Source: Massilia sp. R2A-15 (GTDB lineage Bacteria > Pseudomonadota > Gammaproteobacteria > Burkholderiales > Burkholderiaceae_D). From it: DNA of 64,000 nt. This document shows, in pieces, positions 33,291 to 41,237 of this stretch. Position 1 is the first letter of the stretch. Every line of letters starts with the position of its first letter. The notes beneath the pieces are model-generated. The model saw nothing but the letters and a program-made list of their open reading frames with translations. It was not told the origin of the DNA and searched no databases. Location: positions 1,798,001-1,862,000 of the forward strand of contig NZ_CP131935.1 in the NCBI RefSeq assembly GCF_030704305.1, written 5' to 3'. The position numbers and the translations under genes were made by a program.

Positions 33291-34391
33291 CTAAACGCCG
33301 GGCACGCGTCGCCAACGCATCATCACATGCGTGAGTGCAAACGCGACGCTGCATGACAGCAGAAATCCCGGCACCGTCCAATCGACTGGCCCTTCGCCAC
33401 CTTTCGCGCATTGCATTGCCGTCCCCGCCGCACAGATGAGACTCGTTGCCGAGAACAATAACAGCGGCTTCAGGCGGACCATGAAACTCGCGCTGAATCC
33501 GGCTCCCCTCTTTCGGTCGATCAGGCTCGCAATCCACGGCGAAACGAAAAGAGCCCGCTTCATGAATATCGACGTAACACAGAAAAATACGATAGGCATA
33601 GCCATGACGATCAATTGCATCTCCGGGGGCATGGGCGTCGAACAGAATTCCTGTTGCCCACCTAGTGCAAAGTTCGCCAGGTTGGCGCCAATTGCCAAGG
33701 TCCAGATCGCTGCAATCAGGGCAGTCGATTTTGACCGGGACGAATCATTGGTGACCGCCGGTACAGCGGGAGCGCTTGGCGCGCTATTAGATTTCGGCGG
33801 CGCATCCCTGCTGAGTGCGACGAAGCGCCACGTCATCAAGGCAAGGAACGAGAACAGAACCCAAATTCGGGCAAACATCGAATACAAGCCGCGGTTGAGT
33901 TGATCATATTGCTCCTGGCTAATTTCGCGATCTGCCCCTCGATTGAAGCTCTCGAAGTAATGTGAGCCATCGGGCGACGCATGCCAGTTATGACTGGTCG
34001 CGATGCTGCCGTCGGGCGCTGGTCCCATGTCCCATGGCGTATCGACCCAGTTGGGAGCGGCGACTAGTGCAGCTACCACGGCGACAATCAGGATTGGGCG
34101 GGCAAATAACTCGCCGGGTCGCGGCATGGAACGGTGGAGCGGGCGCCCGCTGAGTCCGCGCACAGCAAACATGCCAAATGCGAATACGGCAATGATGGCG
34201 ACGTGGTTCCACATTAGATACGGGACGATGCGCGACCATTCTAGGCGTGTGCATGCGATGACCGCGAACAAGCTCACGGCTACCAATACGGTCGATACCC
34301 ACATGAACTGGCGCGCGCGCCGAAGGCTACGCATGGCATTGACGGTCTCATCGGGAGCTGTCGAATTATCGGGCTTAGCTATCTCTTTCAA
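33291..34391 (-). CDS. polytopic membrane protein of unknown function
   Basis: The product has about seven hydrophobic helices, including QFMWVSTVLVAVSLFAVIAC, HVAIIAVFAFGMFAV, LIVAVVAALVAA and QLIVMAMPIVFFCVTSIFM. A polar loop around residues 120-160 is likely periplasmic. The start is unclear: a TTG at 34391 has GGAGG four bases upstream, while a GTG at 34418 would add nine residues. No family is recognised. Confidence 0.55.
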   Translation of the reverse strand: MKEIAKPDNSTAPDETVNAMRSLRRARQFMWVSTVLVAVSLFAVIACTRLEWSRIVPYLMWNHVAIIAVFAFGMFAVRGLSGRPLHRSMPRPGELFARPILIVAVVAALVAAPNWVDTPWDMGPAPDGSIATSHNWHASPDGSHYFESFNRGADREISQEQYDQLNRGLYSMFARIWVLFSFLALMTWRFVALSRDAPPKSNSAPSAPAVPAVTNDSSRSKSTALIAAIWTLAIGANLANFALGGQQEFCSTPMPPEMQLIVMAMPIVFFCVTSIFMKRALFVSPWIASLIDRKRGAGFSASFMVRLKPLLLFSATSLICAAGTAMQCAKGGEGPVDWTVPGFLLSCSVAFALTHVMMRWRRVPGV

Positions 34392-34665
34392 GTTTCCTCC
34401 GCGACCTGCTGACGCCACTAGAACGCGACACCCGTCTCCAGGAACTGAATCGCGACCACATCTCCCTGTACGGCCACTATCTCGAAACCGGCACTAAATT
34501 GGAGCTGGATAGAAATGAGCATCGGACTCCTCGAACAGCTAAGTGAATATCCGAATGACCGCTACTAGTCGAATGGGGACTGCTGCGAACGGAAATACGA
34601 TTGTTCATAAAATTCCTACACGAGGATTTCTGTCTCCAAATTGGAGCGAAGATCGATTTGCTGTT

Positions 34666-35016
34666 CTACCGGTGATAAAACCAGTTCAGCCAGGAACCGA
34701 GCAACAGGATTCCAAGCACGCCAAGTATCACTATCGAGCAATGGGAAGCTTTTCGCATGGCCGGTTGTCGATACAAATCCACTGCAGCGATCGACACGAA
34801 GTACATCAATGCAATAAAATTGATGACGGCTAGTCCGAATAGAACCAGCAGTGTGATTCCTCCGCCTGTGGAATGCGGATTCAAAATATTGTTGATCGGT
34901 GACGGTAAATACATGGCCGCGAAAAGCATGATTACCAGCATTCCAACAAGCAATGCTAGACATGTGAGGCAGCGTGCAACACGTCGAAAAGGAGGCTTTA
35001 ACGGCTCATTTTTCAT
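34666..35016 (-). CDS. small membrane protein
   Basis: The 116-residue product from the ATG at 35016 has three or four hydrophobic helices (CLALLVGMLVIMLFAAMYLP, ITLLVLFGLAVINFIALMYF, VILGVLGILLLGSWLNWFY). A GTG at 35055 could extend it. Base composition is lower in GC than the neighbours. It is not recognised. Confidence 0.5.
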   Translation of the reverse strand: MKNEPLKPPFRRVARCLTCLALLVGMLVIMLFAAMYLPSPINNILNPHSTGGGITLLVLFGLAVINFIALMYFVSIAAVDLYRQPAMRKASHCSIVILGVLGILLLGSWLNWFYHR

Positions 35017-35194
35017 TAAAGTTTGTATCAGTTTCGTAACTGAATTTTTCAACACTATAGGCCGGTATCCGACCTCGGTGTATGTCCGTTGCCGCGCGAA
35101 GGAGGACGTCTATCTCATGCGACCTCAAAGGGGCACTCTTGGCCGCATCCTGCCGTTGGACTCAGAATAACATCTAGTCATAATCGAAAACTCT

Positions 35195-35245
35195 CGCAAT
35201 GTCACGACCGGCAGGACCCGACCCAAACCAGACGTTCGGGTGGGC
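35195..35245. repeat. partial copy of the intergenic repeat
   Basis: Contains CACGACCGGCAGGACCCGAC then CCAGACGTTCGGGTGGGC, the right half of the repeat family. Confidence 0.55.
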
Positions 35246-35334
35246 CTCAAAATTTATCTAAGAAAACGCTGCGTAGCGTGTCGCCTGCGTAAGACAGCGG
35301 TTGGAAAGTTTGTAACCAGTTCGGATCAATCGTT

Positions 35335-35610
35335 CTATTGGACGCCTTTTTCATTTTTAAAATTGAGGTAGCAATTTGCAGCCATAGCAGCCAAGAAGCA
35401 ACCAAAGGCTACATGAGACGGCCATAATGGCAGTACCCCCAAAAAGCGGTCGGCAATCACGCAGATCGCCCACAGAAGGCCAAGAAATAAGTATGGTAGT
35501 CGCCAAGTGTGACGGATGGCTATCGAGGAACGGCTATGAAGATAGAAGAAAATCACAGTGGTTGCTGAAGCTCCACCGATCAGTACGAAAACGTCGGAAA
35601 TGATGTTCAT
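35335..35610 (-). CDS. small three-helix membrane protein
   Basis: The 91-residue product has helices near residues 5-25 (VFVLIGGASATTVIFFYL), 40-60 (LPYLFLGLLWAICVIA) and 65-82 (HVAFGCFLAAMAANCYL). AGGTAAGT precedes the ATG. It is flanked by two copies of the intergenic repeat. It is not recognised. Confidence 0.55.
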   Translation of the reverse strand: MNIISDVFVLIGGASATTVIFFYLHSRSSIAIRHTWRLPYLFLGLLWAICVIADRFLGVLPLWPSHVAFGCFLAAMAANCYLNFKNEKGVQ

Positions 35611-35639
35611 ACTTACCTATTTGGGTTGTAAGGTGAGCA

Positions 35640-35755
35640 AAGGACTGCTTTTGGCCGAACTCGGCCGTTTGGCCGAGCATAGCACCTTGCCGAGCTGAAA
35701 AAGTCACGCTCTGTCACGAGCGGCCGCAACCGACCCATTCCAGACGTTCGCGTCG
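35640..35755. repeat. most complete copy of the dispersed GCTTTTGGCCG repeat
   Basis: This copy has a left half GACTGCTTTTGGCCGAACTC and a right half GAGCGGCCGCAACCGACCC followed by CAGACGTTCGCGTCG. Related partial copies lie at 32182, 33168, 35195, 37588 and 38524, all between genes and all within 30-39 kb. Similar short palindromic intergenic repeats are known in many proteobacteria, but the family name cannot be assigned here. Confidence 0.65.
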
Positions 35756-35790
35756 ATCTAGCCTCTCTGTTTCAAAATACTCTGTGAACA

Positions 35791-36546
35791 TTAAGCCAAC
35801 ACCACTGTAATACCGAGCCGCTCTAGCTCGGCAACAAAGTCGGCTGGCGTGTCTCGCTCAAGCACCATGCTGTTCGCCAATCCAATATCACCAATCTTGC
35901 AACGGGACGCCGCGTTGATCTTTTCGATGGTGGCTAACACGATGGTCTCTGCCGCTTGGACGGACAACGCGCGTTTGACGTATGCCTCTTCCAGATCGCC
36001 CGTACTCAGGCCACCGCGAAGATGCACGCCGGTAACGCCCATGAAAAACATATCTGCACGAACGTGCCCGAGTGCCTCGATAGCCGCCGCGCCAACGGTC
36101 ACCATGGAATGACGGAACAGTCGCCCACCGATCAGGATCACTTCAATGTCGCGGTGGCCAGCAAGCTCGACTGCCACGTTTGGGCTGTGTGTCACTACCG
36201 TTGCCGCCAGAGTCTTCGGTAGACAACGTACCAATTGGATTGAGGTAGTGCCGCCGTCGAGGATGATTGTCTGTCCGGGGGCAACCAACTGGGCGGCCGT
36301 GCGGGCGATACGCTCCTTGGATGGACTAGACAGATTCTCCCTCACCGACAGGTCTGCCGCTGCCGGGGAGGCTGGTAACGCTCCGCCATGCACCCGTTGC
36401 AGCAGGCCTTCGGCAGCCAGCTCTCGGAGGTCGCGCCGAATCGTATCTTCCGATACCGCATATCGTTCGCTTAGAGTTTTTGCGATTACTTGGCCGTCGC
36501 GGGTCAAGGTGTCCAGAATTTCGCGTTTGCGCTGAGAGGTAAGCAT
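35791..36546 (-). CDS. DeoR/GlpR-family transcriptional repressor
   Basis: The 251-residue regulator has an N-terminal DeoR winged HTH (QRKREILDTLTRDGQV, SERYAVSEDTIRRDLRELA, VHGGALP). The C-terminal sugar-phosphate sensing domain contains ILDGGTTSIQLVRCLP and FMGVTGVHLRGGLST. It is divergent from the Nudix/DUF4406 operon, with only 71 bases between the two starts, so it probably represses that operon and itself. The effector is likely a phosphorylated sugar or nucleoside-derived sugar, by family analogy. Confidence 0.88.
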   Translation of the reverse strand: MLTSQRKREILDTLTRDGQVIAKTLSERYAVSEDTIRRDLRELAAEGLLQRVHGGALPASPAAADLSVRENLSSPSKERIARTAAQLVAPGQTIILDGGTTSIQLVRCLPKTLAATVVTHSPNVAVELAGHRDIEVILIGGRLFRHSMVTVGAAAIEALGHVRADMFFMGVTGVHLRGGLSTGDLEEAYVKRALSVQAAETIVLATIEKINAASRCKIGDIGLANSMVLERDTPADFVAELERLGITVVLA

Positions 36547-36617
36547 GAAGTCACGAAACCATTTGAAGTTGAACGAATTTGCATGTTAGCATGAAGCAGC
36601 TAACTCGAGGAGTAGAG
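36547..36617. promoter_or_regulatory. divergent promoter region with a direct repeat
   Basis: AGCATGAAG occurs at 36542-36550 and 36588-36596, both in the same direction, and ATTTGAAGTTGAACGAATTT lies between. These are candidate DeoR operators. A possible rightward promoter is TTGAAG (36563) with a poor -10. Confidence 0.4.
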
Positions 36618-37208
36618 ATGATCCCAACTGCTGAGCGTGTCCGTATCGTCGATGTGCAGATCCTGTCCGACGACTGGTACGTGCTTAAGAAGACAACTTT
36701 CGACTACCTTCGACGCGATAACGTCTGGCAGCGTCAAAGTCGCGAAACCTATGACCGTGGCAACGGCGCAGTGGTATTGCTGTACAACCTGGCGCAAGGG
36801 ACCGTAGTGCTGACGCGGCAATTCCGGTTACCTGCCTTCGTCAATGGACATGAGGGCATGTTGATCGAAGCTGCGGCTGGCTTGCTGGACGCAAGCTCTC
36901 CGAAGGAACGTATTTGCCAGGAAGCCGAAGAAGAAACGGGCTACCGCACACACGCAGTGCGGCCGATATTCGATGCCTACATGAGTCCTGGGTCAGTCAC
37001 TGAAAAACTGCATTTCTTTGTGGCCGAGTATGACGCAATGTCAAAGGTCGACTCAGGCGGTGGAGTCGAGGCGGAGGGCGAAGACATCGAAGTGCTGGAG
37101 CTTCCGTTCCCCCAAGCGCTGGAGGCGATCGCGTCCGGTGAGATACAGGACGGCAAAACTATCATGCTGCTGCAGTACGCGGCCCTACATCTGTTCACAG
37201 GAGTTTGA
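36618..37208 (+). CDS. NudK-type Nudix hydrolase
   Basis: The 196-residue enzyme is close to E. coli NudK in layout: GMLIEAAAGLLDASSPKERI, then CQEAEEETGY as the Nudix box, followed by DAYMSPGSVTEKLHFFVAEY. The latter matches the NudK motif for GDP-mannose and ADP-ribose type substrates. The box has Gln where Arg is usual in REUxEE, and Ser at the first Glu position. The start follows GAGGAG. Two bases separate its stop from the next gene. Confidence 0.88.
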   Translation: MIPTAERVRIVDVQILSDDWYVLKKTTFDYLRRDNVWQRQSRETYDRGNGAVVLLYNLAQGTVVLTRQFRLPAFVNGHEGMLIEAAAGLLDASSPKERICQEAEEETGYRTHAVRPIFDAYMSPGSVTEKLHFFVAEYDAMSKVDSGGGVEAEGEDIEVLELPFPQALEAIASGEIQDGKTIMLLQYAALHLFTGV

Positions 37209-37210
37209 CC

Positions 37211-37573
37211 ATGGCATCCAAAATGATCCTCATTGCAGGACCTTACCGCTCGGGTACAAATGGCGACACCGTGCTCATCGCAAAAAACCTCGAACGCTTG
37301 GAGGCGGCCGCGTTGGCGGTGTACCGACTCGGTCACATGCCCATGATTGGCGAATGGGCCGCGCTTCCGCTCGCGACTCAAGCAGGTTCGACTGAAGTAG
37401 GCGACTGCATCAGCCAACAGTTCCTATATCCAGTGGCGGCCCGGATGCTGAGTCACTGCGATGGTGTGCTGCGTATTTCGGGCGCTTCAGGCGGCGCCGA
37501 TGGTGATGTCAGGCTAGCTCACGAGCTGGGCTTACCGGTCTATTACGAATTGGCAGAGATTCCAGCGGGTTGA
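37211..37573 (+). CDS. DUF4406 / nucleoside 2-deoxyribosyltransferase-like protein
   Basis: The 120-residue Rossmann-like protein has MILIAGPYRSGTNGD at the N-terminus and HCDGVLRISGASGGADGDVR near the C-terminus. This is the pattern of small NDT/DCD-superfamily proteins that cleave or transfer N-glycosidic bonds. AGGAG precedes the ATG and overlaps the nudK stop, so the genes are coupled. Together with a Nudix hydrolase and a DeoR repressor, it suggests salvage or cleanup of a nucleotide or nucleotide sugar. Confidence 0.8.
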   Translation: MASKMILIAGPYRSGTNGDTVLIAKNLERLEAAALAVYRLGHMPMIGEWAALPLATQAGSTEVGDCISQQFLYPVAARMLSHCDGVLRISGASGGADGDVRLAHELGLPVYYELAEIPAG

Positions 37574-37587
37574 GCCCAGTGTGAGAG

Positions 37588-37640
37588 TTCCGATGTCTGC
37601 TCTTGGCCGAAAGCAGTCTAACCCGACACCATCGCTATCG
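37588..37640. repeat. partial copy of the intergenic repeat
   Basis: Contains GTCTGCTCTTGGCCGAAAGC followed by a CCCGAC remnant. It is a degraded copy of the family at 35640-35755. Confidence 0.45.
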
Positions 37641-37691
37641 ACCGGCGATGCTCGTCGGTGGGTTGTCGGCTGTTGTGGTAGGCGCAAGCCC

Positions 37692-38420
37692 TTACTGCAG
37701 CGGAAGGATCCAAAATTGCTGTTGCGCCGACAACAGCTTTGGTGACCAGGGAGGATTGACCACGACGATGTCACGCACGCCCATGCGAGCAAAGTCGTCA
37801 ACGGAATAAGTCCAGCCGACGGTATTCGGATTATTTTTGTAGATCGGCTGGTAGCGCTCCTCCTGACCCAACGAGACGAGGTCCTCCCGCACGCCGAGAG
37901 CCTTCAAATAGGTCAGCTCCTGCTGTGCAGTGGCCTGCATATCTTTTAACATCCCGGACGCCATTTTCTTGATCTCCTCCGACGGCCCTGCGGACAGCAT
38001 CTTGTTGGTGGCCTCGGCGACGCGCAGGTACAAACTGTTTGCCCCGCCGTGAAACCCAATGACTGCAAAGTTGCTGACAACCTTGCGTCCTCCGGCTGGG
38101 AACACGTAGTTGGCGCATGAGGAAAGGCAATATTCCATGACCTTCACGTCAAGCTTGCGCGCTCGTACCCAGCGGCCAAGAGCCATTCCCGGAATCACGT
38201 TGCCTCCTTGGCTCTGGATGGAAAGTACTGTCGGTTTGTCCGTCAAGCTGTCGTACAGCGTGAAAAGGAGCTGGTTCGCTAGTTCGTCAATTTCGCCCAC
38301 ATAGATTAATTCGCCGTCGGCGACATATATATGGGTAGGGGCGGAGCTAGTCTCAGCGTGGAGACCGGAGATGCCTGAAAGGAGCAACAGGCAGGAAAGG
38401 ATCGCGTTGCGCATCGTCAT
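37692..38420 (-). CDS. periplasmic ClpP/crotonase-like protein (COG3904 type)
   Basis: The 242-residue precursor has a signal peptide (AILSCLLLLSGISGLHA). A ClpP-fold domain follows: VLSIQSQGGNVIPGMALG, YCLSSCANYVFPAGG (a Ser near the active position) and VIGFHGGANSL. Such proteins look like periplasmic ClpP-like serine proteases; substrates are unknown. Starts at 38420 and 38414 are both possible, and neither has a strong ribosome site. The C-terminal 30 residues extend into the region next to a repeat copy. Confidence 0.75.
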   Translation of the reverse strand: MTMRNAILSCLLLLSGISGLHAETSSAPTHIYVADGELIYVGEIDELANQLLFTLYDSLTDKPTVLSIQSQGGNVIPGMALGRWVRARKLDVKVMEYCLSSCANYVFPAGGRKVVSNFAVIGFHGGANSLYLRVAEATNKMLSAGPSEEIKKMASGMLKDMQATAQQELTYLKALGVREDLVSLGQEERYQPIYKNNPNTVGWTYSVDDFARMGVRDIVVVNPPWSPKLLSAQQQFWILPLQ

Positions 38421-38523
38421 TTTCGAGTCATGGACACTCTGGAATTGTACGACGCCAATTTTGCGCGAAAGCTCACGAAAACTCACCGCCGAGTAAAAAA
38501 CGCGACTGCTTATCAATCAAATG

Positions 38524-38565
38524 TGTTCTGCTTTTGGCCGGTTGCCGCCGTTCGGGCATCAAGCC
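38524..38565. repeat. partial copy of the intergenic repeat
   Basis: TTCTGCTTTTGGCCGGTTGC followed by CGCCGTTCGGGC. It is the left half plus the CGTTCG end of the family at 35640-35755. Confidence 0.55.
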
Positions 38566-38578
38566 GCAGGCGTGATGG

Positions 38579-38785
38579 TCAGCGCCTGGGCCCAAGCGGG
38601 TTCATCGCAGCCGCACCGGCCTGTCGCATCTGCACGGCGTTCAGGCTTTCGATTGCGCCAAGCCGCATATTCATCAACCCGGATTGCAACTTTATCGCTT
38701 CGATTATAAGTCTCACTTCTGACGATTCAGCTTTTGCGGCCAATTCGTCAAAGCGTGGCCACATGGCACGAATCTGATCACTCAT
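38579..38785 (-). CDS. small hypothetical protein
   Basis: The 68-residue product is helical and Met/Ala-rich (MWPRFDELAAKAESSEVRL, IIEAIKLQSGLMNMRLGAI). AAGGCAAGC precedes the ATG. It lies 29 bases after the larger hypothetical gene on the same strand. Its end touches a repeat copy. It is not recognised. Confidence 0.45.
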   Translation of the reverse strand: MSDQIRAMWPRFDELAAKAESSEVRLIIEAIKLQSGLMNMRLGAIESLNAVQMRQAGAAAMNPLGPRR

Positions 38786-38814
38786 AGCTTGCCTTTTTCA
38801 AAATCGACAACATA

Positions 38815-39309
38815 TCACGAGCTCGCAACGCTTTCCAGCTCCTGTTTGCGAACGCTCAATCTCACAACGGTCGTCCGCTCGAAAAGGGTCACGGTACGGC
38901 CATCCGGCATGCGGAAGCCACGGTACAGGCGCGAGCGGGTGGACTTGTCGGGATCGACCATGGCGCCGAGACTCTCGAAATGCGCGAACTGTGTGCGAGC
39001 TAAGTCCCCGGTGGGAACGCCAGATTGGCCTTGATCGGCCGCCGGCAGGAATGCGATATGGTAGCGGTCTAGGTTGGCATCGCACTCCGGCAGGTGGCCG
39101 TACCTTTTGTCTTCGGCGGACGCCTGCGCGTGGGCTTCGGCAAACCCGGGAGCGTCAGGCGGCGAACCGAGTCCGCACGACGGCGTGCCGCCCAAGGCGG
39201 CTCCGCAATTGAGTAGGAAAAAAATATTCTTGTAGCCGGTTTCAAAAACGCGCGTCCTGTCGCCTATGGATCGAGAAAATTTTTGCCTATTTTTCGAAAA
39301 ACGGGCCAA
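38815..39309 (-). CDS. hypothetical protein with unclear start
   Basis: The frame encodes up to 164 residues, but the only upstream starts are weak (TTG at 39309). The first 35 residues look unlike coding sequence. The rest is convincing (DKRYGHLPECDANLDRYHIA, SRLYRGFRMPDGRTVTLFER), ending in a conserved-looking RxYRGFxMPDG block. The 5' end may be broken or use an internal start. It probably forms a two-gene unit with 38579-38785. Confidence 0.45.
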   Translation of the reverse strand: MARFSKNRQKFSRSIGDRTRVFETGYKNIFFLLNCGAALGGTPSCGLGSPPDAPGFAEAHAQASAEDKRYGHLPECDANLDRYHIAFLPAADQGQSGVPTGDLARTQFAHFESLGAMVDPDKSTRSRLYRGFRMPDGRTVTLFERTTVVRLSVRKQELESVASS

Positions 39310-39432
39310 CTTTCGCGGGAGCCGCCCCTAGCACACTAATGCCAATATGATAACGTGTTGCTTTAATGATCATTGGAAGTCCACTTTATGTGGCGCTTCT
39401 GATCGCCGTGGCAACGCACCAAGGAGGCGTCA

Positions 39433-40317
39433 ATGCAAAATCCCACTGTCCGAGGCAGACGAAACGCCAAAGACAAATTCTTATTTCAATCAGAAATTTT
39501 TACCCGATATTTGACACCTGGTCCCAAAGAAGATGTCCATGACTGGTGCCCTGACTATGTTTTAGATCTACTTGTCGAACTACGAGAGCAAGCACGGGGA
39601 ATGGACTTTTACCCACCTCAAGAGGATGCGGAGGACATCCGCATTTCAATGTTCGATCGGCCAACGAGCGAGATTTGTGAGCTTGTTGACTGGACAGTTA
39701 GTATTTTTAATCGAACAGTAGCAAAGGAGCTGCGCAATCGTGCATTAAGTGTTCAAGAGATTTTGCGTGGTGAGCCCATGAGGGAAGGGTGGTCGTCACG
39801 AAATTCATTGCGATTGATGTTTGAGGGATGGGGTGAGGACGGGGACGAGTGGGGCACTGACTACGTGTCAACAGAGATTTTCCCTTTCACTGGGGGCGAA
39901 GATCCGCTTGCAACACCAGGCAATCTATGTGCTGCCTTCGGGTTAGCAATTCTTGACCATGCGTTGCTCTTGCGCAGTGCGCCGGACGGTGACAACGTAA
40001 TAGAGAGCTATGGGGCTGCATGGTATTTTGCTCTCACGGCACGTTCACTAAACCGGCAACATATGGGCTATCAGTTTGACCTTAAAGTCCACAGCGACCG
40101 AATGTCAAAAGCTGCGGCAAAACGCTATTTAAAGGACCCCAAACAGGTAATCAAAGCTCAAGTTAAAGAGCACTGGCAGCGGTGGAGAGAGCAGCCGAAT
40201 AGCTACATCTACACGACCGAGTTCGCGCGAGCGATGCAGGACAAATGGCCTGATGAACTGACCAGTGAGCCGGTAATTTGCAAATGGGTACGTGAGTGGA
40301 ACTCGGCTGTCAAATAG
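39433..40317 (+). CDS. hypothetical protein of atypical composition
   Basis: The 294-residue cytoplasmic protein is charged and helical, with no recognised domain. Notable stretches are YVLDLLVELREQARGMDFYP, ICELVDWTVSIFNRTVAKEL and YFALTARSLNRQHMG. CAAGGAGGCGTCA precedes the ATG. Its codon use is clearly more AT-rich than the flanking genes, which suggests separate acquisition, perhaps from a phage or defence island. The C-terminal part (QRWREQPNSYIYTTEFARAM) reads like a DNA-related accessory domain, but this is only an impression. Confidence 0.6.
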   Translation: MQNPTVRGRRNAKDKFLFQSEIFTRYLTPGPKEDVHDWCPDYVLDLLVELREQARGMDFYPPQEDAEDIRISMFDRPTSEICELVDWTVSIFNRTVAKELRNRALSVQEILRGEPMREGWSSRNSLRLMFEGWGEDGDEWGTDYVSTEIFPFTGGEDPLATPGNLCAAFGLAILDHALLLRSAPDGDNVIESYGAAWYFALTARSLNRQHMGYQFDLKVHSDRMSKAAAKRYLKDPKQVIKAQVKEHWQRWREQPNSYIYTTEFARAMQDKWPDELTSEPVICKWVREWNSAVK

Positions 40318-40444
40318 CATTCTGCATGCACAGTAAGTACCGTGCTTGCACAGGTCTTTCGGAAAGAGTCAGGGCGCTTGAAAATGGACAGATGGAGCTG
40401 ATCGTGACGACACAGTCTCTATCCAATCAATCCAGGAGTTCGAC

Positions 40445-40582
40445 ATGCAAAATTTTTTTTCCGCCGACACACTGCACGCCATCGCCCAGCTTGTCATCGT
40501 GCTCGACCAACACCCGATCGGCGCCGGGGTGCTTTTTTTCATCGTCGCTGCCGGCACTATCGCTACCTGGCGACGTCGGTAA
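40445..40582 (+). CDS. 45-residue single-helix membrane peptide
   Basis: A short gene with AGGAG six bases before the ATG. The peptide has a polar N-terminus, one hydrophobic helix (IGAGVLFFIVAAGTIATW) and a WRRR end, so it is probably an inner-membrane peptide. It could be a phage-type or toxin-type peptide. An overlapping frame from 40326 also looks partly coding (LSERVRALENGQMELIVTTQ) and may be a disrupted upstream partner. Confidence 0.45.
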   Translation: MQNFFSADTLHAIAQLVIVLDQHPIGAGVLFFIVAAGTIATWRRR

Positions 40583-40587
40583 AACCT

Positions 40588-40616
40588 GGCTGATCTTTTG
40601 CTGCAAAAGATCAGCC
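40588..40616. terminator. near-perfect inverted repeat after the 45-residue gene
   Basis: GGCTGATCTTTTGC and GCAAAAGATCAGCC are complementary over 14 bases around a single T (stem 13 with a 3-base loop). It starts six bases after the stop codon. There is no strong T-run, so it may be a terminator, a binding site or an excision scar. Confidence 0.45.
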
Positions 40617-41237
40617 ATAACTTCATGCTTGCCGGGATAGCAACAACCCCGTACACTCCTCCGTGCCGAACGGCAGCTGTCTCCCAATTTTGGTCGATCA
40701 GTGTACGGCAACCGCCGACCCGGTGAACAGGAAAAACGGGAAGCTCGCTAAGTGGGAACGAGGCTGACGTGGAAACGTCGTATTTTGAAAATGCCTGGTT
40801 AGGGTCGAAGAAAAACTTAGCGCTAGGTCCGCTTACGACCCAAAGCGGACGATTGTATATAGCGAACCACATACCTCTCAATGGAGAGAAGACTTCACAT
40901 TCGCATGCGGATTTGGTCAGCTATCAGGCGGTATTCCATGGGAGAAACGTCGTAATCATCTCTTCCAGGCGACGCGCGCCTCCAGTAGCAATGAACTTTC
41001 TTGCTCCACTTTGCAGCTGATCCATTCAGCGTCGCAAGTTGTATCGCCCCCGCTGGATTGACGTGAACACGCAGCCCAGCACGCTTGTCTCGCCTAGATC
41101 GACCTCTGGGAAGCGCTGAACAATTGCTGATTTCTGTGAAGAAGACCCTCTCAACAGAGCCGCGTTTTTGGGTGCCAATTGTCATTCAACAGTCACCAAA
41201 TTTTGATGATCATGACCAGTCTAGATAAGTGGCGCGG
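40617..41237. other. intergenic region without a supported gene
   Basis: Short frames exist on both strands but none has a ribosome site or recognisable motif. Base composition is mixed. The region separates the AT-richer gene at 39.4-40.3 kb from the GC-rich genes to the right. Confidence 0.4.
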
